Notes under the pieces: model-generated
The model's input: the letters and a program-made list of their open reading frames with translations, nothing else
Database searches by the model: none
Told to the model about the DNA's origin: nothing
Program-made: the position numbers and the translations under genes
NCBI GenBank assembly: GCA_000231825.2
Contig: JH720325.1
Location: forward strand, 298,842-362,841
Length of the DNA: 64,000 nt
Direction: 5' to 3'
Source: Tetrahymena elliotti 4EA
Lineage: Eukaryota > Ciliophora > Oligohymenophorea > Hymenostomatida > Tetrahymenidae
Shown: positions 34,489-46,203 of the stretch, piece by piece
Layout: every line of letters starts with the position of its first letter
How positions within the stretch are numbered: position 1 is the first letter of the stretch

Positions 34489-37400
34489 TCATTCATTTAT
34501 TTGTTAAATTAAATCAAACTCAATACAAATAATTTGTTTCGTTTTTATTTACTTTAAAGTTGGAGTGAGGTCTTGTTTGGAATCATAGGTTTATTAATTG
34601 TTTTTTTCTGAAAGATCTACTTCTATGGATTCTGTAGTTAAATTTTATTAGATATCGAACTAATTGTTATTTTTAAGCTTTTTTATAAAAAAATTATTTT
34701 ATATTATGTTTTGGTAAATAAGATAAATGTTAGTTACTTAATTGTTTGTCTAAGGAAGTTAGATTTAGATATAATTACTGTTGCCTTGCAAAGGATTTTA
34801 TTGATTTATGTTATTGGTGCTTGAACTTTTATTGAAATGGCCTTTCTAGATAGGCTCGGTGCCAGGTATAATAATATTTTTGGTGTCTGATATATTAGTC
34901 AACTCAGAATATTCAAAAGAAGTTTTATTAATACTACCTACAACGATAGGAGCTTAGAAATTGTTTATAAAGTTACTGTTGATAAAATATTGTTAATTAT
35001 TTATATTTAAGTTGTAATTTTGCACATAGGGTACATTATCACTCTCAATACCACCAGGGGAAAGAAGTTAATTTTCATTTGAAGTTTATAAAATTGGGTT
35101 GATGCTGTTTACATTTTCTTTTGAGTTATACAGATTGTTTTCTGCTTTTTCATTTATTTACATTTACTAAATAGCATAAGGATTAAAACCAAAGCTCTAT
35201 AAAACATTCGATGTATTATTTGTGTTTATTTTTGTTATAGGATTAGGTGATTGCTAAGTATCTTGTTTATCGATATTAAAGCAGGGAGAGTAGCCATATG
35301 ATGGGCTTAATTTATTGTTATTGGGTAAAGCTTTTTTAACTGATTCTAATTCATTCATGTGTTCATTAGCAACGCTTTCTACTTAAGATGGATCAGGATG
35401 TTATTTATCCTTTTATGGGGTAAAAACTACTTCTACTTATTCTGCTTTATTTTATTATTTAGCAAATACATTGTTTTAATAGTTCATGTGAGCTTCTATT
35501 TCGTTGTTTGTACAATCATTTTAATTACTCAATTTTTTATCTTAATTATCCTCAATTTAAATACTTTTTATATCAACACTTCCAACACACTCAAAAGTCT
35601 CTCTTTAGTTTAACAACTATTGCTATTAAGATTAATTAATAGAAATAGGAAAACTTTTAACTTCTATAAGCTAAGGTCTTTCATCTTTTTACAAACTGAT
35701 TTTGGGCGAAGAAGCTTATGAAATCCTTCCGCTCTAAATAATTTATGTAATTTTGGGCTTATTAGGCTGATCTTACTCTGCATCGAATTCTGTTTTTTCT
35801 GTTTAGTAACATAGGTTAAAAGATTTTATTTGGGTTATTTGATTATTTTAAGCTGAATTATTTTCTTAGTTTTTACTCTCCAATTAATTTAAATGAAGTT
35901 AAGCAGCAGCGGTTGTTCTTGTGTTTTGATTCTTTAATTCATCTTGATTAGAAGTTAAAATAGTAGTTTTTTCTGGTAATTATCCACTTTGCTTATTTTA
36001 ATCTTTTTTTGCTTAATCAGTCAATTGACCTTCGCCCTGATTTGATATATTAGATTGCTTCTAATCCATTAGATTATTTTGTGCTTGGGATTTTTGAGGT
36101 TAAATTTTGTCAGATTCCTTTGAGGGTGATAAGTTGTTGGAGGGTATATCTTTTAGAATTATTTTATTTTCTTGAGGCAAGTTTAGAAGAGAAATACCCT
36201 AAATTGGTGTTTCTGGTTAAGGAAAATTTTTCTAAACTGATAAAAGAGTTAGTCCAATTGAGGGAGCTGGAGGTTAAATTTGAATTGGTTTCATTTAATA
36301 AGTGGGCATTTAATAGTTAAGAGGCTACTTCTATTTATTAAAAACTTGGCTTAGAACTGGCTCTTACATAGAAGGAATTTATTTGGCTAAATTAGATTGA
36401 TTCAAAAGAATAGGTAGGTTTTAATAATTTTATTACACATTTTAGAATACATCCTATATATTTTAATAGTTGTATTATTGTACTTGCTATTATTACTGCT
36501 TATTAGGAGATAATTGTATATTGTTGTTTCCTAATTACCCAAATACATTTATTATGTTTCCAAGTGGTTAATTTGATAGCTTTGCAAGTGGTGAGCTCAA
36601 AGTGTTAGAAAATAAAGTATTTTATGAACTTATTTGTTAAGAGGAATTGCTGTTGTTATTGTTGTTATTATTGTTGCCATTACTGTTGCTATTGCTGTTG
36701 GTGTTATCGTTATTATTTTAAGATGATTTGCCTTAAGATTGTGGACTGTTTATATTTCTATATTTAACAATATCTTTTTTTATTTCCTTTTGCTCCTCTA
36801 ATATTTTTAGTGTTTCAGGCGAAATGATTTATTTAAGATAGCTTTCATCTACTTTGTCTTTATTGTCCAAATTGATCACTGGAAATTCGATTCCTTGGAG
36901 AGGAACAAATTATTTTTGACTTGATCCAGTTTTATTTTCATCCACACGACTTGCTGATTTTCCTCTTTCAACTGCAGCTCTTTTAACACTTTCTACAGCT
37001 TCTTGAAAATCATTTTACACATTGCTGGAATTGTAAATATTTTTATCAGTCTGTGGTTCCTTTAATTAATTATTTTGTGTATGAGGCTATTATTTTAGGT
37101 TTACGCTTGTTTATGGTACGCTTATAAATTAACTATTAGCATTACTAGATTATTCAATCAGTTTAACAGATAAATTTGATATTTAGTTAGGATTATAAAT
37201 ATTTGAGGCAGACAAAGCTTAGGTTTGGCTATAAATCTAATTTTAATTTTAGATATTCTACAAGGTATGAAATCCATTATTTGGAGTTGTTAGATTATTC
37301 ATGTTGATTGAGTTTGCTGAAACTTGTCTTGATAGAGTAATGCGAGGTGCAATTGAAAATGGTGGAATATTATTTTATTTAATATTTTCTTGTTATTATT

Positions 37401-39236
37401 GCTACTACTAAAATTGCAAATTAAAATTCAAACTTTAATACATTTATATATTATTAAGTTAATTTTGAACATATGAAGGTTATTGCGATTATTTTACATT
37501 AGCAAAACTATTCTGTTAATTAATAACTCTATCAGAATTAATTTAATTATTATTGCTGTTATTATAGTTAACAGCTCTATTATTGTTGTTATTCATGCTC
37601 TCACTTTTAATCTACCCCAAAGTATTATTGAAGATATTAATGCCAACAGGATTACTAATAGTATTTTAATTATTACTTATTACTGCTTGCTAGTTATTCA
37701 ATCCAGGATTTGTATTTGCAGGAATCAATTAATTTAAGCTAATATTTTTATAAAAAGGAGATTGATTTTGTCTAGACTATCTTTCTAATGTATTAATTCC
37801 GTTGGCAATTTATATTTTTAAAAAAGGATTTGGAGTTACTTGTTGACTGTGAGGCGATTGATTTCTATTGGTATTCTATATGAAATTCTAATTGCCGAAA
37901 TTATTAAATATTGTTTAAGGTTAGCTAGCTAAGTTGCTACCACCGTTGCTCAGATTTTGAATTTGAGAGTTAACACTGTTAGGATTTAATTATTATTGTT
38001 AATTATTGATAGATAAATTTAATTTCTAAGCTAATAATTGAGTAGCGATGCTTCCTTATTGCACTTAATCTCCTTATCTGCTTGTATTTTTGTTCATTCT
38101 TGGAGAGTAGAAAGTTTGATAAGAGAAATTAGATTATTACGATGCATTATGTTGGAAGTCGGAACTGCCGCTTCTTGCACTCTTTTTGGCAGTATATGAG
38201 TATTCTTCAATAGTTTTTTAATTTTGTTTGAGTTTTTCTTAAATTAAGCAAAGGGGAAGAGGAGATATTGTACTAGATTTATTAAGAGGCTATTGAACAA
38301 TATCTTCACTCTTCTTGCTAAAATCTAGATGCTTTGGCTAAACTATTCTCTCTTCTTAGTGATCTTGATGATTGCATAAATCATCAGGAAATGTATCTAG
38401 ATTAACCATCATTATATTTTCTAATACTTCACTAGAATTTTCATGATTTGTTTCCTCTTCATTTTAGATGAGATTTTGAATTTTTTGTTTATATGTATTA
38501 TTTATTTGTAGATCTTTGATATTTAGATTTTCATAGCTCTGCTTAACCTAAGTATTCTAAGAGTTTATATTATTACTGTAAAAAGACCCTGCTGCTTAAA
38601 TCGGTTTCAATGATTGCTCATCCTTCTATTGCATTTATTATTGCTTAAGGTAATTTTATTCTGCTACACTTAATTTAAGCTATTACTACATCTCTTAACC
38701 GTTCCCTTAAATATGAAGACTCTATTGGCGAGGAGTAGCAACTGGAGTGCCTACTACAGCTATGCTGTTTTCTGAATTTCCATAATTAAAGAAGGAATTA
38801 TCCTAATTGAAATTCATTATAATTAAAGATGAATTGCATCTTGTGGGCTAATATGCAGGCTAATTTTATTTTTGAGAAACGTCTTATTAAACAACTTAAT
38901 TGTTCTCATTAATATTGCTATGCTCCTACTAATTTTTATAGAATTAATTCTAAATCTAAGGCTTGGTTTTGGGCTAAATGCGGGACTAATTGATAGGCGA
39001 GGAGCTCTTCTAGACACCTCCAAACCTTTTATTCTTTTTAAATGGGTTTGTAGGAATATCTTAATTCTACTGATTAAAGCCGCTCTTTTTATAATTTTGT
39101 TAAGAAATTAATGAAAGAATCAGATTGATGCTACACCAAAATAAAGAAATAAATAAATTCGTTAAACAAAAAATTATTTTTATCAATAGTTTCTAAGAGA
39201 AATATTTGATAATCATACTTGCGCTTCTAAATTCAT
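34489..39236 (-). CDS. Very large Asn/Gln-rich protein, about 1,537 residues, two exons
   Basis: Exon 1 is only 18 nt (39236-39219, MNLEAQ). With donor GTATGA and acceptor AAAAAG it joins in phase 0 to a single 4,596-nt exon, 39084-34489, ending at TGA. The length is an exact multiple of three with no internal TGA. The product is low-complexity Asn/Gln/Ser, with a poly-Asn/Ser tract near 36640-36715 and short ordered-looking islands (VKRAAVERGKSASRVDE; FVPLQGIEFPVINLDN). It has no recognised domain. Such proteins in ciliates are often prion-like or scaffold-like, but no function is claimed. The small exon 1 is supported because its flanking sequence is conserved in the decayed copy at 50.8-51.7 kb. 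An alternative start is the internal ATG at 38817. Confidence 0.75.
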
Positions 39237-39284
39237 TTTTTAATTTCACTTTTATTGCTTATCGACTTGTCAGTGGATTAATGG

Positions 39285-39298
39285 ATCGATCGATCGAT
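39285..39298. repeat. ATCG tetranucleotide repeat upstream of the large gene
   Basis: Three and a half copies of ATCG lie about 50 nt upstream of the predicted ATG 39236. This gives several GATC and CGAT sites in otherwise GC-free flanking DNA. It could be a regulatory site or a chance microsatellite. Confidence 0.4.
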
Positions 39299-41582
39299 GG
39301 ACAGTTATTTAAATGCTTCTAATGATTTACAATCTCTACAACAAACTTTTAATCTAGTTTACTTTATTCCTTTTTGAGTGATTTTCTTTTGAAAACTTTA
39401 ACAATATCAAATTCAAGTTTTTCAATTAAAATTTTTTGTTTATTTGTTAATGAAATTTTAAACGATGTTCAAAATTTGTCAAATTAATGAAAAAGAAATC
39501 AATCAATCTTTTATAATAATAAATAAAAAAAATATACCAACTCATATATTCATATTGATCATTCATATTTATTAATATTACTTCTTCTAAATTAATAAAT
39601 ATCAATCTATCAAGAATATTTCTTTTAATGATATATTTTGGTATTTTATTTTTTTCTAAATATATTAACTTCATTCATTTACATAAAAGATCTTCCCAAA
39701 ATTTCTTTGTTTTTAAATAAACGTATGCCCAATTATTGATTATTCAAGAGCCTATTTACACCACATAGTAAGCTAAAATAATATTTCCAAATTAATTCAC
39801 AAACAAAATTAGAGTATGACTAAAAAGCAATAGGTAATTTGTTCCATTTTTATACAAATTTTGTAAGTTTCAAGAGAAATTCCTTACTTCTCGTTAAATT
39901 TATCTACTGTTATTCTATATCGTCTACCTAAAATAGTAAATTTATAAAAAAATATTTAGGATATGTTCTGGTATAGCTAGAAAGGAGCTATATAGATCAA
40001 ATGATTCAAATTAAACACTTTGCTATAAGATTTAACTATTTTAATTTGACTTTTTAATCTAATTTTTTTATTTGCTATTCTTGTTATTAATTGCTGTTTA
40101 TTTCAAATTTAGTTTATTAAATATTTATGAAAATCAGCTTTTAAAATTAATGGTAAATATTTTAATGAAAAAAAATTATTAAGGTTTTAATTAAAATGTC
40201 TTAAATCAAAATTTTTTTTTAAATAAATGATTCCAAATTTTCTTTGAAATTATTTTTAAAATGAAAATAAAAAAATTTTATTTTATTCAAATTTAGATTA
40301 AAAATATTTATTTTTTTTGTTTGATTTTAGTTTGTTGATGAAATAATATTTTGAATTATTATTTTTTATTTCTTCAAAACTTAATAAATATTTTATTCTA
40401 TTAATTAAAAATAAATTTAATTCCCTTCAAAATAAAAAAAATTCATTGAGGAGTAAAAAATAAAATATTTTTCATATTTATTTGTTTTTTTATGATTTTA
40501 CTAATCTATTTTCAGCCTTGAAAAGTATTTTTATTTAAAAAGTGTTTGCAAATTTTTGGTTATATTTATCTTCACTCTCTCTTTAAAAACTCAAAAAGAT
40601 TTTTTGTAACAAAAATCTTTTTACTTGATAATAATTATGAATCTAAATTATGGTTCCTTTCTCAAGATTATAATATTATGGGAATACAGTAGTATTTAAA
40701 ATATTTATATAAATTTATTGTTTCAAAAGCATATGAGAACTCGATCATTATATTCTCCTAAAAATAAAAATTAGTTTAATAATATTTAATAACTATTCTT
40801 ACAAACAATTAAAGAAAAATGTTATCACTTTAAAATAATTATTTCTTTTCTATATTGAACTCTTAAAATATTTATCAAATACATTTAGCTTTAACTGTTC
40901 ATCTTAGCCTTAACAAAAATAAATAATTTTTACTTTCATTCTGAATATTTTATTTTATATTTATTTTCTCTCTAGATTGTAGTTAAAATTAATGATGGAA
41001 GATATTTATTTTGACTATTAATAGAAATATGCTAAAAGATTGTATCAAGAAAATAATTTCTTTTAACTATATTCTGTATTTGGTTTAAAAATATGTAAAT
41101 TTATATACATATTTATATTAAAGTATATTGAAAATCAAAGATTATTGCAAGTATTGAGATACGTATTTTTCATTTTAAATAGTAAGTATGAGTTACCAAA
41201 AAAAAAAGTAAATATCAAATTATTTTACAATAATTATTTTAATTAAAAATAGTAATTGCAATTTATTAAATATTGGATTTTTGAAATATATTTTTATGAT
41301 TTATTTAAAAAAATATTTAATTAGAATTAGAAGGTATTAATCAAAAATTTTGATAATTCAAAGAATATAATCCTTTAAACCAAATAATATTCTAAATTTC
41401 TTTAAGATAATTATTAACATATTCCTTTTAATGCATGCTTTTAGAAATAAAAAGGGATTATTTAAAACGTTTTCTATCAAAAAATTATCAAAAATGCTTT
41501 ATATCTACAAACTATTAAATCAACTTTTCATTTTTATAAAGATTTTTAAGCTATTTTGAATATCAATCATCATTATTAAAAA
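39299..41582. other. AT-rich gene-poor region
   Basis: No gene is supported here. A minus-strand open frame at 39447-39674 encodes only Ile/Lys/Asn/Phe-type residues expected from AT-rich sequence by chance. The region includes the promoter side of the large Asn/Gln-rich gene. Confidence 0.45.
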
Positions 41583-41888
41583 TCATATTTATTATTTTTA
41601 TACAGTTTAGCTTTTTAGCTTCTCTAAGCTAGCTACAGCTGCATACATTTCAGGCTACCATTTAGACCAAAAGCATATTTGTTTTACAAATTACTTCTCT
41701 TTTAAACTTGGATGGCCCATTATGTTTACTACCTTATATAATAATATTTTGCCTAATTTACAATTCTTATATTACCATTCTTAAAAGCTTAAATTAAAAG
41801 GCAAATTTGAATTCAGCTCTTCTAAATCATAAAGATCCTACTTCCTCAAAATATAAAAAGAAGTTTCATTGTTAGTTTTAAGAAGATT
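41583..41888 (-). pseudogene. Probable gene fragment of unknown family
   Basis: A 102-codon minus-strand frame between two TGA codons reads like real protein rather than AT noise. It has residues such as KQDLYDLEELNSNLPFNLS, then IMGHPSLKEKQFVKQICFW and WQPEMYAAVASLEKLKS. Local GC content is higher than in the flanks. There is no start codon at its beginning, and the frame is closed on both sides, so it may be one exon of an intact gene or a decayed remnant. The plus-strand open frame across the same bases looks like its shadow. Confidence 0.35.
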
Positions 41889-44800
41889 TCATTTTAAAAA
41901 GAAGTATTCTAAAATTTTAATAAATAGAAAATAATAAATAAAGATTATCTCCTTTAATTATATAGAATAAATTTTAGATATAAATATGAATTTCAAGCTT
42001 TAAAAATCTTTATACTTTCAATATTAATTCGTCTAAAAAAAATATTTCTTTTAATTGGATGAAGAAATTGAACAACAAATTTTATAAAGAACATATTTAA
42101 TGTTTCATTTATAAAAATGAAGATTTGCTCTAATATTATCAATTTTTTTCTCTTGATTTATGATAAGAAATCGCTATTTCTTATTAAAAATCACTAGTTA
42201 GTTTTTGATCACATAATCAAGAATAATAATATCCGCCTTATGATAATGTTTCTATTACGCGTCAGTGATAATCAGAAAAATATTAAATTATAAACTTTAA
42301 AGCAGATAAGAAAAACACTTTTTAATTTGCCTGAAATAGTTTGATATCATAAAAATTTGAAAAAAATTGTCTTCTTTTCCTTTCATACTAAATTTCTTTA
42401 TTATCCATAAAGTTAAGACCTCTACCAAAACAAAAAGTGTAGATTTATGGACTATTTTCTCAAAAAAACTCGATATTGTTTAGATTATATTTCTTATGTC
42501 TCTTCAAAATTGAAATTTAAATACTTTATGAAAATCATTTACCTAATCTCTACCTCCTTTCTTTTCATTAAATTTCAAAGGAGATAATCATTTTTTGAAA
42601 AAAAACCTATTCGAAAATAATTTTAAACCGCATAGATTTATGCTTCTCTTAAGACAAATTTATTCTTTTGTTTTGATTTACAAAATAATAAATTTTAAGT
42701 GGGAACTTATAAGGTCAATATTATTATTTTGATTGTTATTGAGTTTGAATTTTTCCCATAAATTCAGATTAGTTAAGCTTTTGATAAATAAATTATGTGT
42801 TGACAATCAATTTTTATGACTTTCAAGTGAATTTTTAAGATTTTAAAGTAATTTTTTATGAAGAATATATAAAAACAATTTGAAAATACATATCCTTCTT
42901 TTGATTATGTATATTAGTATTTTTTATAATAAAAGATGATTTATGTATGAAATTAAAGGTAATCAAGAATATTTTTTAGGATAAGATTTATCTAATAAAA
43001 TAATATTAATTTTTTCAACTATTTTATGGGAACAGTTTTAAAGACCATTTCTGTTTGGTAAAGTAGGATATGACTTATTATGCCAAACAGAAAACTTAGA
43101 GGTAAAAAAATTGTTCCTATTTAATATTGCATTCAGTGATTTTTGAAAAATGCTCACTATAGAATAAATTTTGAAAAGGGATTAATAACAAATATAAAAA
43201 TACAAAGTAGTAATTTGAAAAATAAAATATTTAGCATTTCATTCAATTCTAAAGGATGTATATCTAATATTGTTTGTTACTAAAATAGAGTTGATTTTTA
43301 AATTTTTATTGCTCTTTATTGTTGAACTATTTATTTTTATTATAGGTCATCTTAATAAATTGTGCCGAATAAATTAATAAAATTTTAATTTTTAGAAGTA
43401 GTTTGAATCAATTATTTATATTTTTTATGGATTTTTGCTTATAATTCACAAGGGAGTTTGACAAAATTTAGTGTAGATATCAAAACATAAAGCGGAAACT
43501 AAATTACTCATACTTTTTTTACAAATATTTTAAATTTTTGAACTAAAAATATTGTTGATAAATTCCTTTATTTGAGGGTAAAAAGCTCAAATAAATACAT
43601 TTTATATTTTAGAATCAAGAATTCAAAAAGAATAGGATATTTTAAAATTCTATAATAACTGTGCAAATTTTTGAATAATTCTTCTTGATCAATACAATTT
43701 TAAAAACTCCTAATATCCTAATAGCAAGTTTAAAATGAATATATTAAATTTTTTATTTTTATTTGATAGTTTGCTTGCTAAATAAACTATCTTTTTTTTC
43801 ATCTTGAAATTGCAGTCTAACTACTCTAATTGTTGTTTGTTTATTTTATTGCATAAAATAGTTGGGCATCCTCTAAACTTTTTTTAAGAAGAATTGTTTG
43901 GATAAAGAAAGAGAAGCAAAAATAATTTGCAATATGAAATCTTATTAATAACAATGCGAAGGGTGTTATAACTTTTAGATTAAATTTATATCAAGAGAAA
44001 TAAGGGATAGAACAAAATTAAAAAAATATTGAAATGACAAATGTTTTTTTTTTGAATATCTTTTACAATTTGAAGGAATTTGCATGCAAACTTACTTACT
44101 ACCTTAAGTTTTTAATTTGAGTACAAATACATATTTAAAGACAAATAAAACCAGAATTATAATCGAACAAATAATTTCGGAAAATATTTATTTATTTGCT
44201 TGATTACCTAATTAAAAATGAGCTTAAAAATATTTTTTAATAAGATTACTTGTAGCTTGATAGAAATGATCTTTTTAACCTCATTTTTTATAATGTAAAA
44301 TAATAAAATTTTAATCTTCTCAATTATCATTTTTAGGGCACTGTAAACTATGTTAATTACATATACAAAATTTATTTATGCTCATCAGTTTTTTGTATAA
44401 ATTAAATTATTGATACAAAAGATTGTTTTTTTTTAATTTTTCATCACCCGATTTTAGGTTTTGTAAGGTTTCAAATTAAATATTTGGAATTATCTAATTG
44501 AAAACCTGATTAAAAACAAATATTGGTTGAAGGAAAATTTTTTACTTTTGCTTTCACCTCTCCTATAAAAAATTTTTGAGCTGCATAAGACTAATTTTTA
44601 AGAGTTCAAAAAATCAAAGAAAAAGATATATTTGAAATTCATGGTTTAGATTTCATTTATTTGCATTTTATATTACTTATCATACGCAAATAAGTATAAA
44701 AGTGTATTACTCAATATATTTAAATTAAAAAAATCTTATCAATATTAAAACAAATGTTTTCCTTTGAGAGGAATCATATTTGATGGTATTCAATAATATT

Positions 44801-46203
44801 TACACATCAATAATAGACACTTTTGGGTATCAAACTTCTAAAATTTATTTTTCCTTTAACTTTTGATAAATTTTGATTAAAAGATTGTTGTGATCAATAA
44901 AAAAATAGAGATAAAAGTGTGGTTTAAAATAAATTATAAGCCAATATGGTTTTCATTTTAGAATTTTAGTAATAAATTATTCCAATTACATATCAAGGAG
45001 TCTGTCTCCCTAAAAATGAAGTGTAATTTTTGTTGAAGATCATTTAATTTTTGTTAAAAGATAGAAAATTCATATTATAAAAGATGGGAAAATATAAACA
45101 AAGTAAAATATTTTTGTATCAAAATTTTTATGAAGTTTTATATATTTTATATATATGATGTCAAATATTATTGTAAAAAGTTAAAACAAAATTTCTTTTG
45201 TCTTTAGAAGACAATTAACCCATTTTATAAAAATGAGTAAATTTAATCAATCAATGAATGAAAGAAAGAAAAAAAATAATGCTGAGCTAATTTTGAATAA
45301 AATTTTAAGTTTTGACTACATTTTAGAAAAAGAAAACTATATTTTCGCAAAAAATCTGAAGAAGGAAATATCTTTTTAATTAGATGCCTTTTGATAAATC
45401 AGATCTTTTAAGACAATCAACTTTATCATCAGCAATACCTCATCAGCAATTTTTTGAAAAATTAATAGATGATAAAAGATTTCAAATGTAAAGCTTAAAA
45501 ATTTGTTGTATTTCATCTTACACAAATTGCATCTTCTGAAATTAGAATTTGCATATTAGGTCATGCATAACCAAAAATATTTGAAAGAACATTCTTAGTT
45601 TTAGGGTAAAGCCCCTTTTTTATAATTCTGGATGCAATCATTTTTAAGGGTCCTTTTCTTCTTTAATTTTAGTTGTCTGTCTTTCCTCGTATTTCATTAC
45701 AAAAATTTTTAATTTGATTTCTTCAAAGAAGTGATATTAAATTTCACAAATCAATTAATTGAAAATATAAGAAGTCACATTTTAGGGAGAAATCTAATAT
45801 CTAAAAGACACTGATAAATTTGATCTATAATTATTTAGATGATAGTAGGATAGGGCTTCTTTATATTTATTGCTTTTTTTTTCAATATTTATTTTTCTAA
45901 AATACAAAAGTTTCATCTTGATTTTTAACTTATCCTTTTTTCAAAGGCTTCAACCAAAATTTTTAATTATCAGTGATCCAATCAAAAGTATTAAGGTTTT
46001 TTATTGAAAATTTTTCATACCCTACCTAAATTTATTGCTTTTAGAAGCTGTTGATTATTAATTTATCCCTAAGTTTTGTAATCAGAAAATTAAATAATTG
46101 TATTTATTTTGTTGCTATCTTAAATTCTGGGAAATCTAAATATTTGTTATTAATTATTAATTAAAAGAATTCAATTCATAAAAAAAAAAAAGTAAAATAA
46201 AAA
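41889..46203. other. AT-rich gene-poor region upstream of the first antigen gene
   Basis: No complete gene is recognised. Short frames with more varied composition appear, for example plus-strand 42333-42600 and a 54-codon frame starting at ATG 45234. Each is broken by TGA and lacks partners, which fits decayed coding DNA or chance. The last few hundred bases should contain the promoter of the antigen gene at 46204. Confidence 0.4.

Noticed and set aside
35359..37737. Plus-strand ORFs at 35359-35613, 36081-36320 and 37483-37737
   Set aside because: They are antisense shadows of the 4.6-kb Asn/Gln-rich exon.
40992..41810. Plus-strand frame of 273 codons without TGA
   Set aside because: With one stop codon and very AT-rich DNA, frames of this length are expected by chance. 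Its right end overlaps a minus-strand frame with a more protein-like composition.
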